Source: Buxus sempervirens (taxonomy: Eukaryota; Streptophyta; Magnoliopsida; Buxales; Buxaceae). From it: a stretch of DNA of 64,000 bases. The stretch's first letter is position 1. Each line of letters opens with the position of its first letter. The stretch covers positions 48,007,220 to 48,071,219 of the forward strand of contig OX387186.1 of NCBI GenBank assembly GCA_947561395.2. Reading direction: 5' to 3'. Made by a program: the position numbers and the translations under genes. Shown here piece by piece: positions 63,640-64,000 of this stretch. The notes under the pieces were generated by a model. The model was not told the origin of the DNA and searched no databases. It saw only the letters and a program-made list of their open reading frames with translations.

Positions 63640-64000
63640 GTCGTTCTCTCCTCTCCTCTCCTCTCGTCCTGTGCGAAAACCCTGCGAAGCGAAAACCTTG
63701 CGAAACCCTAACCCGAAGCCGACGACGAACGACCGGCGAATCCTTTCTTCGCCGGCGAGCTAGGGTTGTTGCCGGAGCAAGTTTGGTTCGTCTCCAAGCC
63801 CGACGAACCCCCACGAACCCCGACCCATTCTCATCCTCTCCTCTCCGCTCGTCTCCCCTGCAAAAACCCTGCGAGCCGCCGAAGAACCACCGCTGAATCC
63901 CTTCTTCGCCGGCGAACTAGGGTTGTTGCTGGAGCAAGTTTGCTTCGTCTCCAAGCCCGACGAACCCCCACGAACCCCGACCCATTCTCATCGTCTTCTC
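63640..64000. repeat. GC-rich tandem duplication at the window edge
   Basis: A unit of 157 bp: GAATCCTTTCTTCGCCGGCG starts at 63,738 and GAATCCCTTCTTCGCCGGCG at 63,895, with long near-identical stretches after each. The sequence is CpG-rich and C-rich on the plus strand with AAACCCT words, unlike the AT-rich surroundings. This could be the 5' part of a plus-strand gene beyond the window or a transposon end. Open frames here lack known domains. Confidence 0.6.

Overview
The window is nuclear DNA of a flowering plant, probably a eudicot. It is AT-rich and packed with nested LTR retrotransposons and DNA-transposon remnants, and it holds one clearly intact gene: an intronless plant secondary-metabolism UDP-glycosyltransferase (33,119-34,540, minus). 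I saw no bacterial operons, rRNA genes, tRNA genes or CRISPR arrays. The species cannot be named from the sequence.

Layout. 1-23,055 is a minus-strand Ty3/gypsy element of the Tat/Ogre type: partial 3' LTR, polypurine tract, integrase, tandem RNases H, reverse transcriptase, protease, gag, tandem-repeat leader, an extra ORF1, primer-binding site and a 2.33-kb 5' LTR. Its protease is split by a 3-kb solo LTR (family B), which is itself split by a second family-B solo LTR. The Ogre element sits in another LTR fragment (23,056-24,748), which sits in a gag fragment (to about 25,215), giving five nesting levels. A related plus-strand LTR (26,333-28,302) cuts off a short ORF. 28,650-31,015 holds a MITE end, a duplicated segment, LINE remnants, a 248-bp solo LTR and a TRIM scrap. 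31,418-33,060 is a Harbinger-like element with a nearly pure AT core, ending 55 bp past the UGT stop codon. 35,220-38,098 holds the other copy of the duplicated segment, a LINE tail and a MULE-type MITE. 38,099-41,846 is a CACTA element. 42,327-44,290 holds hAT-like and small MITEs. 44,483-47,322 is a family-C solo LTR and 47,505-47,891 a TRIM with perfect target duplication. 48,915-56,660 is a defective Ty1/copia element interrupted by a second family-C solo LTR. 57,000-59,270 is LINE and MITE debris, 59,409-61,612 a truncated third family-B LTR, 61,751-62,955 a broken plant-mobile-domain gene, and 63,640-64,000 a GC-rich tandem duplication.

Most unusual signal. The U3 regions of these LTRs carry arrays of small perfect hairpins. 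Within an array the loop has fixed length and sequence while the stems differ and covary. Family B uses a 15-nt GCCTACTCAGGGTTT loop, a CGCA loop, a GATGCAATC-type long loop or a CACCAA loop in different copies. Family C uses 9-nt loops closed by ACCGC/GCGGT. The Ogre LTR uses 7-nt loops closed by CCCGTA/TACGGG just upstream of its TATA box. Families B and C also share a long TTACATGTAA-based palindrome. I know of no named feature that matches this.
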